From Curtobacterium sp. MMLR14_010 (GTDB lineage Bacteria > Actinomycetota > Actinomycetes > Actinomycetales > Microbacteriaceae): a DNA stretch of 64,000 nucleotides. This document shows positions 8,264 to 16,034 of the stretch, in pieces (within the stretch, counting starts at the first letter, position 1; the number at the start of each line of letters is the position of its first letter). The position numbers and the translations under genes were made by a program. Location of the stretch: the NCBI RefSeq assembly GCF_001865015.1, contig NZ_MJGV01000079.1, forward strand, positions 226,446 to 290,445, written 5' to 3'. The notes below the pieces were generated by a model, which saw nothing but the letters and a program-made list of their open reading frames with translations, searched no databases and was not told the origin of the DNA.

Positions 8264-8804
8264 GGTGGGCTCCGTTCGAGGAGGAGGAGGAGGAGGAGGA
8301 GAGGTCGAAGGTGGGGGTGGCGGCATCGGCCGCGGCGAGCAGCGACCCGAGGCGACGTCGGGCGCGGGAGGAGCGCATCGAGCAGGCGGCACGGGAGATC
8401 CCGAGCACGGCTGCGGACTCGGCCGCGGTCATGTCCTCCCAGACCTGGAGCGCCAGGACCTCGCGGTCCAGCGGGTCGAGCTGTCGCCAGGCGTCGACGA
8501 GTCGTCCCCGCTCGCTGATCATCGCGGCCGGGTCGCGTCCGACGTCCGTGGCCGCGTCACCGGCGACCCGGACGTGCAGGGCGACACGGCGCCCTTCCGA
8601 GCGCATCGCGTTGAGCATCGTGTTCCTGGCCGTGCGGTACAGCCAGGGCAGCGGTGCGACCGCCATCTCGTCCTGCTTTCGCCAGGCGGTGACGAACGTC
8701 TCGGCGACGATGTCGTCGACGTCGACCGAGGAGGCCCTGCGCGCGACGAAGCGCAGGACCGCCGGGTAGTGCTCGCGGTAGAGCGAGGTGAAGTCTGGCG
8801 CCAC
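8256..8804 (-). CDS. ECF-type RNA polymerase sigma factor
   Basis: 182 residues. The region 2 core FTSLYREHYPAVLRFVARR...VDDIVAETFVTAWRK (from about residue 5) includes the acidic 2.2 segment, and LPWLYRTARN is region 2.4-like. Region 4 reads RQLDPLDREVLALQVWEDMTAAESAAVLGIS, a sigma-70 helix-turn-helix. Between them is an alternative helix-rich linker. The C-terminus ends with eight consecutive serines encoded by a GAGGAG-type tract (8278-8301), which overlaps the start of the coupled membrane-protein gene. Probably responds to an envelope signal through that partner. Confidence 0.92.
   Translation of the reverse strand: MAPDFTSLYREHYPAVLRFVARRASSVDVDDIVAETFVTAWRKQDEMAVAPLPWLYRTARNTMLNAMRSEGRRVALHVRVAGDAATDVGRDPAAMISERGRLVDAWRQLDPLDREVLALQVWEDMTAAESAAVLGISRAACSMRSSRARRRLGSLLAAADAATPTFDLSSSSSSSSNGAHHV
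8278..8301. repeat. GAG triplet microsatellite encoding poly-Ser
   Basis: Eight near-perfect GAG triplets on the plus strand, read on the minus strand as a serine run at the sigma-factor C-terminus. The tract lies 15 bases upstream of the start codon of the overlapping membrane-protein gene. Loss or gain of triplets would stay in frame but change spacing; loss of single bases would uncouple the pair. Confidence 0.8.
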
Positions 8805-8845
8805 GAGGGGCCCCTCTCGGTCGTGTATCGGTCAGGCGGAGTGGG

Positions 8846-9571
8846 TCAGCGGATGAACGCGTCTGACTCGACGACGGAGTGCGTGGCGCCGTCGCGTGTC
8901 GTGATCGTGACGGTGGCGTCGGAGTCGTCTGCGGCGTCGGTCGGCCACCAGGCGGTCCAGGTGCCGTCCTCGAGGGTCGCGGTCGTGGCGGCACCACCGA
9001 CGGGCGTGATCGAGACGGCGGTGACGTCGGGGCCGGCGAACCCGACGGCGTACCCGACGAGCGAGCCGGTGCCGCCGTGGCTGCCGGCGGTGTCGACGAG
9101 GATGCCGTCGGCCGGCACGGTGTTGCCCGCGGGCACGGAGTCGTCGATGAGGTCCCACATCCCGAGGTGGTCCGCGGTGCTGAGGCAGTAGTACGCGTCG
9201 GTGCCGTGTCGGTAGACCAGGGACGCGACCTCGCCGCGGGCGTCGAGGTGGCTGTCGGTGCCGGAGCCGACGTCCGTGCCGAGGGCGTCGGTGCAGTGCT
9301 GCTGCGCGGCCGTGGCCAGCGACGAGGTGGTGCCGATGCTGTGGGCCTGGTTCGTCCACGACGCCAGGTCGGCGGCCGCGATCGCCGGCTGCGCGGCTGC
9401 GGCGGAGCCAGAGCCAGAGCCAGAGCCGGAGCCGGCGTCGGCGTGCCCGCCGTGGCCGAACGCGGGCAGGACGGTCACCGCGCCGAACGCCGCGGCGCCG
9501 AGCAGCGCGGCCGCTCCGAGTGATGCCCAGACGACGGTGCGGGTGCGGGCCTGCTTGTCCGAGGAGGTCAT
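8846..9571 (-). CDS. Exported single-pass membrane protein, paralogue of the 7388 product
   Basis: 241 residues from the ATG at 9571 (MTSSDKQARTRTVVWASLG). One membrane segment at about 14-37, then a Gly-Ser repeat linker (GSGSGSGSGS) and an extracellular domain. Its end (DGTWTAWWPTDAADD...TITTRDGATHS) aligns with the same region of the 7388 protein (DGIWSLWWPAPHRSS...WTTKDGAHHS). It lacks the long cytoplasmic N-terminus of that protein. It ends 41 bases before the sigma gene on the same strand, so the three may form one operon. Function unknown; possibly a target or sensor in the same envelope response. Confidence 0.75.
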   Translation of the reverse strand: MTSSDKQARTRTVVWASLGAAALLGAAAFGAVTVLPAFGHGGHADAGSGSGSGSGSAAAAQPAIAAADLASWTNQAHSIGTTSSLATAAQQHCTDALGTDVGSGTDSHLDARGEVASLVYRHGTDAYYCLSTADHLGMWDLIDDSVPAGNTVPADGILVDTAGSHGGTGSLVGYAVGFAGPDVTAVSITPVGGAATTATLEDGTWTAWWPTDAADDSDATVTITTRDGATHSVVESDAFIR

Positions 9572-9842
9572 GGTGTGTCCGTTCTGCGGTGGTGGTGTGG
9601 TGCGGAGCCCTCGTCGAGGGCTCATCTGGGGAATGTCCGGCCTCGCGGCCGGTGCAACCCGGTGCGCCGGATGTCATCCCCCAGACGGAGAACCGAGCCG
9701 ACCGAGGAGGCGCAGACCGAGCAGACACAGCAGGCCGAGCAGACCCACCAGACCGAGGAACTCAGTGGTCCCACTGCTGGCCCACCACGGGCGTCCGTGG
9801 TTGCCTCAGCCAGGCTCATGGGCCGTCGACGGAAGGACTGCG
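9572..9842. other. Intergenic region with low-complexity repeats
   Basis: A 271-base divergent region between the 9571 gene (leftwards) and the TetR gene (rightwards). It includes a run of imperfect copies of CCGAGCAGAC (about 9700-9765), which reads as a Gln/Glu/Thr-rich peptide but has no convincing start. No promoter box stands out. A perfect GGAAGGA ribosome site for the TetR gene lies at its right end. Confidence 0.5.
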
Positions 9843-10454
9843 ATGCTCTGGGACCCGATCCAGGACGCGAGGGGACTGCGGGTGAGGCAACGCGGCCGCA
9901 CGGCCCTCGACATCGCCGACACCGCGATGGACCTCTTCGAGACGCACGGGTACGACGCGACGAGCCTCGAGGAGATCGCGGCGACGGCGAAGGTCAGCGT
10001 CTCGACCCTGCACCGGTACCACGCGACGAAGGACAGCCTGCTGCTCGACCACCCGAGGCTGCAGCCCCGCGCGCTCGCGACGGCGTTCCTCGCACGGGAC
10101 CGCGACCAGCCGCTCGGACACGCCGTCTCCGACGCGGCGCTGGACTTCCTCGGGAGTGCGGACGCCGGCCGGCCGTTCCTCCGACGCCTCCGCGACTGCG
10201 TCGACACCGTCCCGAGTGCGTCCGCTCGGCTGTGGACGTACTGGCAGCACGAGACGACCGCGCTCCGGGCGGCGATCGGGACCAGGACCGTCACCCGTCA
10301 GGACGAACTCCTGGCCGATCTGCTGACCGGACACGCCCTCACGATCGCGATCGCAGCGCTCGCCGAGGCACGCCAGGACCAGCAGCAGTCAGCGCGCGCG
10401 ATCGGTGCCGACCTCCTCGGTGTGCTCCGGTCGAGCGTCCGCGAGATGGGCTGA
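9843..10454 (+). CDS. TetR-family transcriptional regulator
   Basis: 203 residues. A TetR DNA-binding domain is visible at about 19-65: TALDIADTAMDLFETHGYDATSLEEI, then the recognition helix region KVSVSTLHRYHATKDSLL. The C-terminal ligand-binding helices are divergent, so the effector cannot be predicted. GGAAGGA precedes the ATG by about 7 bases. It faces the end of the AfsR-like gene (convergent, 6 bases apart) and is not obviously linked to a target. Confidence 0.9.
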   Translation: MLWDPIQDARGLRVRQRGRTALDIADTAMDLFETHGYDATSLEEIAATAKVSVSTLHRYHATKDSLLLDHPRLQPRALATAFLARDRDQPLGHAVSDAALDFLGSADAGRPFLRRLRDCVDTVPSASARLWTYWQHETTALRAAIGTRTVTRQDELLADLLTGHALTIAIAALAEARQDQQQSARAIGADLLGVLRSSVREMG

Positions 10455-10460
10455 CGCGGC

Positions 10461-12317
10461 TCACGCCACCCGCTCCCGCACCGGCTGCCGCCGCGCGAAC
10501 GCCCGCACGAGTGCGAAGAAGCCGTACTGCCCGCAGGCCACGTCGACGAGCACGTGGGCGTCGAGCAGGTCCTCGAGCACCGCCCGCGTCGAGGCCTGGT
10601 CGCGGCCCAGCTCCCGCGCCGCGGTCTCGACGGTGAAGGGCCCCTCGGGCAGGTGCGAGAGCCGGTGGAACGCGTCACGCTGGTCGTCGAGCAGACTCGC
10701 GGACGCCCGACGGAACGGGGCGTCGACGATCCGGCAGTCGGCGTGCATCACGACCGGCTGGTCGAGGTCGTCGTAGAGCTGCTGCTCGATCTGCGCGACG
10801 CTCCAGGACGGCCGGGCTGCCAGGCGTGCCGCCGCGACCCGCACGGCGAGCGGCTGGTGCGAGCAGGCACTCGCGAGCCGGGCGGTGGGGCCCGGCTCGG
10901 CAGCGAGGCGCGCGTGCCCGACGAGCCGCCCCATCAGGTCGACGGACTCCTCGGGGGAGAGCGGGAGCAGCGTGGTCCATCGTGTGCCCGCGAGGTCGAG
11001 GAACCGCCGGACCGCGGTCACGATGGTGAGCGAGCCGGTCCCCGACGGGATCAGCGGACGGACCTGAGCGGCGCTCGCCGCGTCGTCGAGGACGAGCAGC
11101 ACGCGCCGGTCGGCGACCGCGGACCGCCAGGCAGCGGAGCGTTCGTCGAGCCCGTCCGGGATCGCGGCCCGCGGGACACCGGCGGCCTGGAGCAGGGCCA
11201 GCAGGGCGTCGGACGCGGTCGGTGGGTGCCCGCCCGCAGCGCGGAGGTCGACGAAGAACTGGCCGTCGGGGAACGCGCTGCGCACGCGGTGCGCGGCGTG
11301 GACGGCGAGCGCGGTCTTGCCCATGCCGCCGAGTCCGGTGACCCCGACCACGCCCTCCGTCGCGCCGAGCGCGACGAGCCGGTCGAGGCGGGCGAGCTCG
11401 TCGGACCGGCCGACGAACTCGGCCAGGTCCGGCGGCAGCTGTGCGGGCACCGCGGGCCCGGTGGATGCCGGGACGGCACGGACGGGAGGCTCGGGGGCGG
11501 ACGCGGGGCGAGCCTCCCGTCCGGTGGGTGGTGCCGTCTCGTCGTCCTGCAGCAGCCGCTGGTGGATGTGGCGGAGCGCCGTCCCCGGCGACACCCCGAG
11601 CTGGTCGGCGAGCCGGTGGCGGAAGCGGTCGTAGGTGCTGAGCGCCTCGTTGCGGAGGCCGAGGGCGAGGAGCGCCTCGAGCAGCAACGCGGTGACGCGC
11701 TCGTCGAGCGGGCGCTCGTCGGCGACGCGGCGGAGTTCGGGGAGGGCGTCCTCGTGTCGGTCGAGGCGGACCCGGAGCGTCGCGAGTCCGAGGGCGACCT
11801 CGTTCCGGAGCTCGCCGAGTCGGGAGCGTTCGGCGTCGGCCCAGGCGCCGGGCAGGCCGCTGAGCGCGGTGCCGGTCCAGCGGTCGGCCGCCGCGGCGAG
11901 CTGGTCGGTGGCACCGACGACGTCGCCGACACGGTCGAGGTCACGGGCGCGGTGGCGCTCGGCCTCGACGTCGGCGAGGTCGAGGCCGGCGGATCCGCGG
12001 ACCATCCGGTAGGCGCCGCCGTCGGTGCTGATGCCCAGGCCGGTCGCGTCGGCGAACGGCGCGAGGACCCGGCGGAGCCGGTACACGTAGGTGCGGAGGA
12101 CCCCGGCGGCACTGCGGGGCGGGGTGCCGCCCCAGATGCGGTCCACGGCCGTGTCGACGTCGACGGGGTGCCCGTCGGCGAGCAGGAGCATCGCGAGGAC
12201 GGCGCGCTGCTGGGGGGACCCGACGTCGAGGTCGACGCCGTCGGCGACGGCGGCGACCGAACCGAGGACGGAGAACCGGACGGTGGCGTGGAGCGCTGGT
12301 GTGCTCATGGTCCTCAT
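10461..12317 (-). CDS. AfsR/SARP-type regulator with BTAD and NB-ARC ATPase domains
   Basis: 618 residues (615 if the ATG at 12308 is used). N-terminal OmpR-like winged helix (GSPQQRAVLAMLLLADG...VYRLRRVLAP), then a bacterial transcriptional activation domain (about 95-250), a linker, and an NB-ARC/STAND ATPase with Walker A GLGGMGKTALAVH and Walker B RRVLLVLDDAAS. It ends soon after the winged-helix part of the ATPase and has no TPR repeats, so it is shorter than AfsR. Such proteins activate secondary metabolism or stress genes. The linker between the BTAD and NB-ARC parts is encoded by a copy of the dispersed palindrome (11479-11523). Confidence 0.9.
   Translation of the reverse strand: MRTMSTPALHATVRFSVLGSVAAVADGVDLDVGSPQQRAVLAMLLLADGHPVDVDTAVDRIWGGTPPRSAAGVLRTYVYRLRRVLAPFADATGLGISTDGGAYRMVRGSAGLDLADVEAERHRARDLDRVGDVVGATDQLAAAADRWTGTALSGLPGAWADAERSRLGELRNEVALGLATLRVRLDRHEDALPELRRVADERPLDERVTALLLEALLALGLRNEALSTYDRFRHRLADQLGVSPGTALRHIHQRLLQDDETAPPTGREARPASAPEPPVRAVPASTGPAVPAQLPPDLAEFVGRSDELARLDRLVALGATEGVVGVTGLGGMGKTALAVHAAHRVRSAFPDGQFFVDLRAAGGHPPTASDALLALLQAAGVPRAAIPDGLDERSAAWRSAVADRRVLLVLDDAASAAQVRPLIPSGTGSLTIVTAVRRFLDLAGTRWTTLLPLSPEESVDLMGRLVGHARLAAEPGPTARLASACSHQPLAVRVAAARLAARPSWSVAQIEQQLYDDLDQPVVMHADCRIVDAPFRRASASLLDDQRDAFHRLSHLPEGPFTVETAARELGRDQASTRAVLEDLLDAHVLVDVACGQYGFFALVRAFARRQPVRERVA
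11479..11523. repeat. Palindromic dispersed element inside the AfsR-like gene
   Basis: Perfect 15-base arms (CGGACGGGAGGCTCG and its complement) with a 15-base spacer, followed by the same CGGTGGGTGGT tail that follows the intergenic copy at 15163-15209. Here it is in frame and encodes the proline/alanine-rich linker REARPASAPEPPVRAV between the activation and ATPase domains. Confidence 0.85.
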
Positions 12318-12385
12318 CGTGCGTCCCGGCGGGATCCTGAGCGACGGCTGTGCGGATGACCCCTGTCGCCCTTGAGGATGACGTC

Positions 12386-12853
12386 CTACGACAGGTCGAG
12401 GAGTCGGAGGACGTACCCGTCGGGCACGGTGCCGCTGTCGCCGACGTAGTGGAAGAAGAGGTCGGTCGCTTCGTCGGCGTCGAAGACCTCGGCCGGGTGG
12501 ACGGCGTGGTCGGTGCCGGCGACGTTCACGGCCTCCGTGAGCGGCTCGCTGAGGTCGTACAAGCGCCCGACGACGTAGTGGCGCAGCTGACCGTCCTCGA
12601 CGCGCTGCAGCTCCACGCTCATGCGGTCGGCGCTGCCGCCGGCCTGGAGGTAGCGGCTGTTCCAGTCCTCGTTCGCGTACCCGGGAGCGTCGGGCCAGCC
12701 GGCCTCGTCCGGGACGAACCAGAGCTGGTAGGCGAAGCGGCCCGCACTCGTGCCGTCGAGGAGGCCGAGCATGCGCCGGATCTGGTCGCGGTGGGAGCGG
12801 AATTCGTTCGACAGCTTCGAGGTGCTGGCGCTGTTGACCGTGTGGACGAACAC
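12386..12853 (-). CDS. Candidate immunity protein, second tandem copy
   Basis: 155 residues, GTG start at 12853. I do not recognise a named family. From YQLWFVPD onwards it is nearly the same as its neighbour at 12873-13334 (WPDAPGY, EDWNSRYLQAGGSADRMSVE, VAGTDHAVHPAEVFDADEA, ending DGYVLRLLDLS), while the first about 45 residues differ more. It lies 19 bases after that gene and two genes after the toxin-like gene, on the same strand. Acidic, no signal or membrane segment: cytoplasmic. The position, acidity and duplication fit an immunity protein; function inferred. Confidence 0.6.
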   Translation of the reverse strand: MFVHTVNSASTSKLSNEFRSHRDQIRRMLGLLDGTSAGRFAYQLWFVPDEAGWPDAPGYANEDWNSRYLQAGGSADRMSVELQRVEDGQLRHYVVGRLYDLSEPLTEAVNVAGTDHAVHPAEVFDADEATDLFFHYVGDSGTVPDGYVLRLLDLS

Positions 12854-12872
12854 GAGGTGAGCGTCCCGACCG

Positions 12873-13334
12873 CTAGGACAGGTCGAGGAGTCGCAGGACG
12901 TACCCGTCGGGCACCGTGCCGCTGTCGCCGATGTAGTGGAAGAAGAGGTCAGTGGCCTCGTCGGCGTCGAAGACCTCGGCGGGGTGCACGGCGTGGTCGG
13001 TGCCCGCGACGTTCACGGCCTCGTCGAGCGGTTCATCGAGGTCGTGCGGCCGTCCGATGACGTAGTGGCGCAGCTCGCCGTCCTCCACGCGCTGCAGCTC
13101 CACGCTCATCCGGTCGGCGCTCCCGCCGGCCTGCAGGTACCGGCTGTTCCAGTCCTCGTCGTCGTAGCCCGGCGCGTCCGGCCACCCGGCGCTGTCCGGG
13201 ACGAACCAGAGCTGGTACGACCAGTCCTCGTCGTTGTCGAGCTGGCCGAGGTTGAAGCGGATCTGGTCGCGGAACGGTCGGATGCTGTCGATGAGCGGCA
13301 TGCTCGACTCGGCGTTGGTGGTCATGATGAACAT
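12873..13334 (-). CDS. Candidate immunity protein, first copy next to the toxin
   Basis: 153 residues, ATG at 13334; an internal ATG at 13325 is also possible. It starts 5 bases after the toxin stop codon, so it is in the same transcript. The sequence is acidic and cytoplasmic, with the conserved C-terminal block shared with the 12386 gene. Small acidic proteins encoded directly after a polymorphic toxin are usually its inhibitors. The differing N-terminal parts of the two copies may decide which toxin each one binds. No known Imm family recognised. Confidence 0.65.
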   Translation of the reverse strand: MFIMTTNAESSMPLIDSIRPFRDQIRFNLGQLDNDEDWSYQLWFVPDSAGWPDAPGYDDEDWNSRYLQAGGSADRMSVELQRVEDGELRHYVIGRPHDLDEPLDEAVNVAGTDHAVHPAEVFDADEATDLFFHYIGDSGTVPDGYVLRLLDLS

Positions 13335-13339
13335 CGGTG

Positions 13340-14761
13340 TCAGGGTACTTTCCGCTCGATGAACTCGGTGATCCTGATCGGCTTCCCGTTGAGCGTCGCC
13401 GACGCCGGGTTCTCCGGGCTGACGGCCGCGTCGAACGCCCGCTGTTCCGGGGTGCGGACCGCCGTGCCGCTCTTGATCTCGACGCCGATGTACGTGCCGT
13501 CCGGCTTCTCGACGAGCCCGTCGTAGATGCGGCCGTTCGGCACGCCGTCGACGCTGGCCTTGACCTTCGTGGTGTCGACCGTGGTCCCGAGCTGCTTCTC
13601 GACCTGCTTGAGGCCCTCGGCTTCCTTCTGCGCGGCGTCGACCCGTGCCGAGTCGTTGTTCTCCGACCGGTACGTCCCGTCGTTGCTGCGCCCCGGGTGC
13701 TGCTCGTTCGGCTCCTTGGCGGTCCTGGCGCGCTCGGCGTTGTCCGTCCGGTACGGGGTCGTCCGGTCGTCGGTCATCGCGTGCACGCCGAGCCCGACGG
13801 CGCCGGTCCCGGCGAGGGCTGCGCCGGCCGCGATGACGCCGGCGCCGGAGACGTTCAGCGCGACGCCCGCAGGTGCGCCGACGACGGTCAGGTCGAGGGC
13901 GACACCGCCGCCCTCCATCGCGGTCCCGAGCGCCATGGTCGCGAGGCCGCCGAGGAGCTCGAGCACCTCGTCGGGGTGGTTCACCATCGCGTTCCCGAGG
14001 GAGGCGAAGACGTTGCCGGCGGTGGCTGCGGCGTCCTGCAGGTACGGGAGCCCGGCGGTGGCCTGCACGCCGGCGATCGTCACGCCGAGCTCGGTGACGG
14101 TCTTGACCGTGTGCCAGGCGTCCTCGAACCAGTTGTCGTCGCCGCCACCGACCTGGGTGCTGGCCGCCGACGCCGTGGTGCTGACGGCGTGGGCGTCGAC
14201 CGTCGACGGCGTGATCCCGTCGAGCTCGGCAGCGACGGCGTCGAGGGTCGAGGTCACCTGGTCGTTGTGCGCCTGCACGCGGACGCGGAGCCCGAGCTCC
14301 TCGGTGACGAGCGCGGGGACCTGCTGCCAGTTGCTGACGACGGCCCCGACCGCGCCGAGGAGGTCGCCGGTCGAGGCGGCCTTCGCGGCCTCGGCAGCGA
14401 CCTGCCCGGGGGCCGAGGCGTGGAAGGCGTCGATCTGCCGGACGAGGGCGTCGTGGCCCTGCCCGAGTTCCTCGATCCGGCTCGCGGCGCGGGACATGGT
14501 CCGCAGGAACGCGTCCCCGGCGCTCTGCAGGTGCCTGGCCTTGGCCACCGCCGGGTCCATCAGCGGCGTCAGCGCCGGCTGCAGGGCGTCCGAGGTGAAC
14601 ACGGCGGGGAGCCCGGACCAGGACCGCGACGCGGCGGTCGCGGCGGACATGACGCCGTCGGTGGCGGTCGCGAACCGCTGGGCGGCGGAACGGAGCGCGG
14701 CCGCGTCGTCGGTGACGTCGGTGACGTCGGCGGCGGTCAGCGCGCCGGCGAGGACGCTCAC
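13340..14761 (-). CDS. Polymorphic toxin with C-terminal PD-(D/E)xK-like nuclease domain
   Basis: 473 residues from the GTG at 14761, which overlaps the stop of the upstream gene (GTGA). The first about 250 residues are alpha-helical and Ala-rich, like LXG/WXG100-type secretion domains (for example the AALRSAAQRFATATDGVMSA segment). A Gly/Ala hydrophobic segment follows (ALNVSGAGVIAAGAALAGTG), then a charged linker. The last about 75 residues carry GRIYDG (Asp414), GVEIKSG (Glu428-x-Lys430) and a following EQRAF (Gln440): the Asp...ExK...Gln layout of restriction-endonuclease-fold toxins. Probably a contact-dependent DNA- or RNA-cleaving effector; substrate not known. Confidence 0.75.
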   Translation of the reverse strand: MSVLAGALTAADVTDVTDDAAALRSAAQRFATATDGVMSAATAASRSWSGLPAVFTSDALQPALTPLMDPAVAKARHLQSAGDAFLRTMSRAASRIEELGQGHDALVRQIDAFHASAPGQVAAEAAKAASTGDLLGAVGAVVSNWQQVPALVTEELGLRVRVQAHNDQVTSTLDAVAAELDGITPSTVDAHAVSTTASAASTQVGGGDDNWFEDAWHTVKTVTELGVTIAGVQATAGLPYLQDAAATAGNVFASLGNAMVNHPDEVLELLGGLATMALGTAMEGGGVALDLTVVGAPAGVALNVSGAGVIAAGAALAGTGAVGLGVHAMTDDRTTPYRTDNAERARTAKEPNEQHPGRSNDGTYRSENNDSARVDAAQKEAEGLKQVEKQLGTTVDTTKVKASVDGVPNGRIYDGLVEKPDGTYIGVEIKSGTAVRTPEQRAFDAAVSPENPASATLNGKPIRITEFIERKVP

Positions 14762-15063
14762 CGGCCCATGCCGCTGGCGTCGGCAGCGAGGGTGCCGTCG
14801 GTCGCGGTGATCGCGTCGTGCGCCGTGGTGAGCGACGCGGCCAGGCTCGTCATGCGGACGCCGACGTCGTCGCTCCGCCCGCGGAAGCGGCCGGCGAGCC
14901 GACCGAGCGCACCGCTCAGCTGCGGCGAGGTCGCAGCGCCGACGGCCGCGCTCAGGGCAGCGTCGGCGGCGGCCGCCTGCTGCGCGGCGCTCCCGCCCTG
15001 CACGTGCAGGGCGCCGACCAACGACGAGAGCCCGCCCGCATCGACTCGCAGTTCCCCAGCCAT
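14758..15063 (-). CDS. WXG100-like small helical protein, toxin partner
   Basis: 101 residues, ATG at 15063 with a GGGGGGA ribosome site. It is almost entirely Ala-rich helix, with a central turn (SPQLSGALGRLAGRF), like ESX/WXG100-type secretion partners, though the canonical WxG is not obvious. It overlaps the toxin start by 4 bases, so both are made together. Such proteins form helical bundles with the N-terminal domain of LXG/WXG toxins and target them to a type VII-like secretion system. No secretion ATPase gene is in this window. Confidence 0.65.
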   Translation of the reverse strand: MAGELRVDAGGLSSLVGALHVQGGSAAQQAAAADAALSAAVGAATSPQLSGALGRLAGRFRGRSDDVGVRMTSLAASLTTAHDAITATDGTLAADASGMGR

Positions 15064-15101
15064 GGTCCCCCCAGATCCCCCGACAGCGTGGTGCAGCAGC
15101 A

Positions 15102-15107
15102 ACCCTA
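15102..15107 (-). promoter_or_regulatory. -10 box of the toxin operon
   Basis: Read on the minus strand as TAGGGT, 38 bases upstream of the WXG100-like gene. Unlike many genes here it leaves a leader with a ribosome site. It is the only TANNNT box between the start codon and the palindromic element at 15163-15209. Confidence 0.4.
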
Positions 15108-15162
15108 GGGCGGCGGCGGCCGTCGCGCACCCCCGGTGCCGGCGGTGGCACCGGTCGGTGTG

Positions 15163-15209
15163 CCGGACGGGAGGCTCGGCTGCGGTCGCAGGACGAGCCT
15201 CCCGTCCGG
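15163..15209. repeat. Palindromic dispersed element
   Basis: Perfect 16-base arms (CCGGACGGGAGGCTCG and its complement) around a 15-base spacer. It lies just past the stop of the DUF4232-like lipoprotein gene and upstream of the toxin operon promoter, where it could act as a terminator insulating the two. It shares its right flank (GGTGGGTGGT) with the copy inside the AfsR-like gene. Confidence 0.85.
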
Positions 15210-15221
15210 TGGGTGGTCGCG

Positions 15222-15947
15222 TCAGAACGACGCGAGCGCGCTGGTGGTGAGCTGGTGGACGCTCGTCGAAGCGCAGGACTCGAAGAGCGCGCCGGTGGCG
15301 GGCACGAAGAGCGACTGGCGCGACCCCGGCGGGATCACGCGGAAGCCGTCGGTCACGCGCGGGTGGCACGTCGCGGAGTCCCAGTTGCCCGCGTCCTCGA
15401 CGGTCACGACCGCCTGGACCTCGCCAGCCGGTCGGAGGGTCAGGGTCTGGTGCGGGGTGGACCGGTCGAGTGTCGCGGCGTTGCCGATCTGCGTGCCGGT
15501 GCCGCCGCCGACGAAGGAGATGCCGGGCCAGCCCTGCAGCGTGCAGGACGCTGCGCCGGTGTTGTGCAGGATGATCGCGACCCGCGTGGCGCCCGCGCTC
15601 CCGCCGCCGCCGTCGGCGACCGACCCGGTGAGCTGGGAGGTGGCGCACCGGGTGCCCGTCGCGGACCCGCCGGACGTGGTGCCCGCGGGTGCGGGAGCCG
15701 CGGTGCTGCCTGCGGTGGTGGGCGTCATCGCGGCGGCTGACGACGGGGCCGGGGGTGACGACGGGGCGGCTGGGGTCCGGGTCGGCGCGGTGGTGGCGCC
15801 GGCGGACGCCGAGGCCGTGACGGTCGGCTGTGCCGGGGCGGCGGGGGCTGCCGTTCCGGTGCCGCCGCCGGAGCAGGCGGTCAACAGGACCGCCAGGGCG
15901 GTGACCCCGACGATCGGCAGGATGGTCCGTACGCGTGCTGTGGTCAT
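15222..15947 (-). CDS. DUF4232-like lipoprotein
   Basis: 241 residues with a lipoprotein signal ending LLTAC (acylated Cys25), a long Thr/Ala/Pro/Ser linker (about 26-95) and a beta-rich C-terminal domain. That domain has RCATSQLTGSV, ASCTLQGWPGISFV and a late Cys pair, the pattern of the DUF4232 secreted family. Role unknown. Its promoter region shares a conserved motif (15993-16008) with the promoter of the operon of the response regulator at 17282-17962, so it is probably controlled by that system. Confidence 0.82.
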   Translation of the reverse strand: MTTARVRTILPIVGVTALAVLLTACSGGGTGTAAPAAPAQPTVTASASAGATTAPTRTPAAPSSPPAPSSAAAMTPTTAGSTAAPAPAGTTSGGSATGTRCATSQLTGSVADGGGGSAGATRVAIILHNTGAASCTLQGWPGISFVGGGTGTQIGNAATLDRSTPHQTLTLRPAGEVQAVVTVEDAGNWDSATCHPRVTDGFRVIPPGSRQSLFVPATGALFESCASTSVHQLTTSALASF

Positions 15948-15992
15948 GGACCCAGCGTGCGACGCGGACGTGGCTCGGCTGCGGCAGCCATG

Positions 15993-16008
15993 TGTCAGTC
16001 CGGTGACA
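15993..16008. promoter_or_regulatory. Candidate response-regulator site (copy 1)
   Basis: TGTCAGTCCGGTGACA. On the minus strand it reads as two direct repeats, CTGTCAC and CTGACAC, with an 11-base period, as expected for an OmpR-type regulator dimer. It lies 46 bases upstream of the DUF4232-like lipoprotein start. An almost identical site, with similar flanks (TGCCGC and GAGCCACG), lies at 18541-18556 upstream of the two-component operon. Confidence 0.6.
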
Positions 16009-16034
16009 GGGTTGTCGGATCGCCGTCGGCGGGC

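Noticed and set aside
9575-9842. A Gln/Thr/Glu-rich peptide frame upstream of the TetR gene
   Set aside because: No start codon with a ribosome site; composition arises from an imperfect 10-bp repeat. The frame then runs antilogously into the TetR gene in another frame.
10554-12359. A 601-codon open frame on the plus strand
   Set aside because: Antisense to the AfsR-like gene and composed of Gly/Glu/Arg-rich sequence without any domain.
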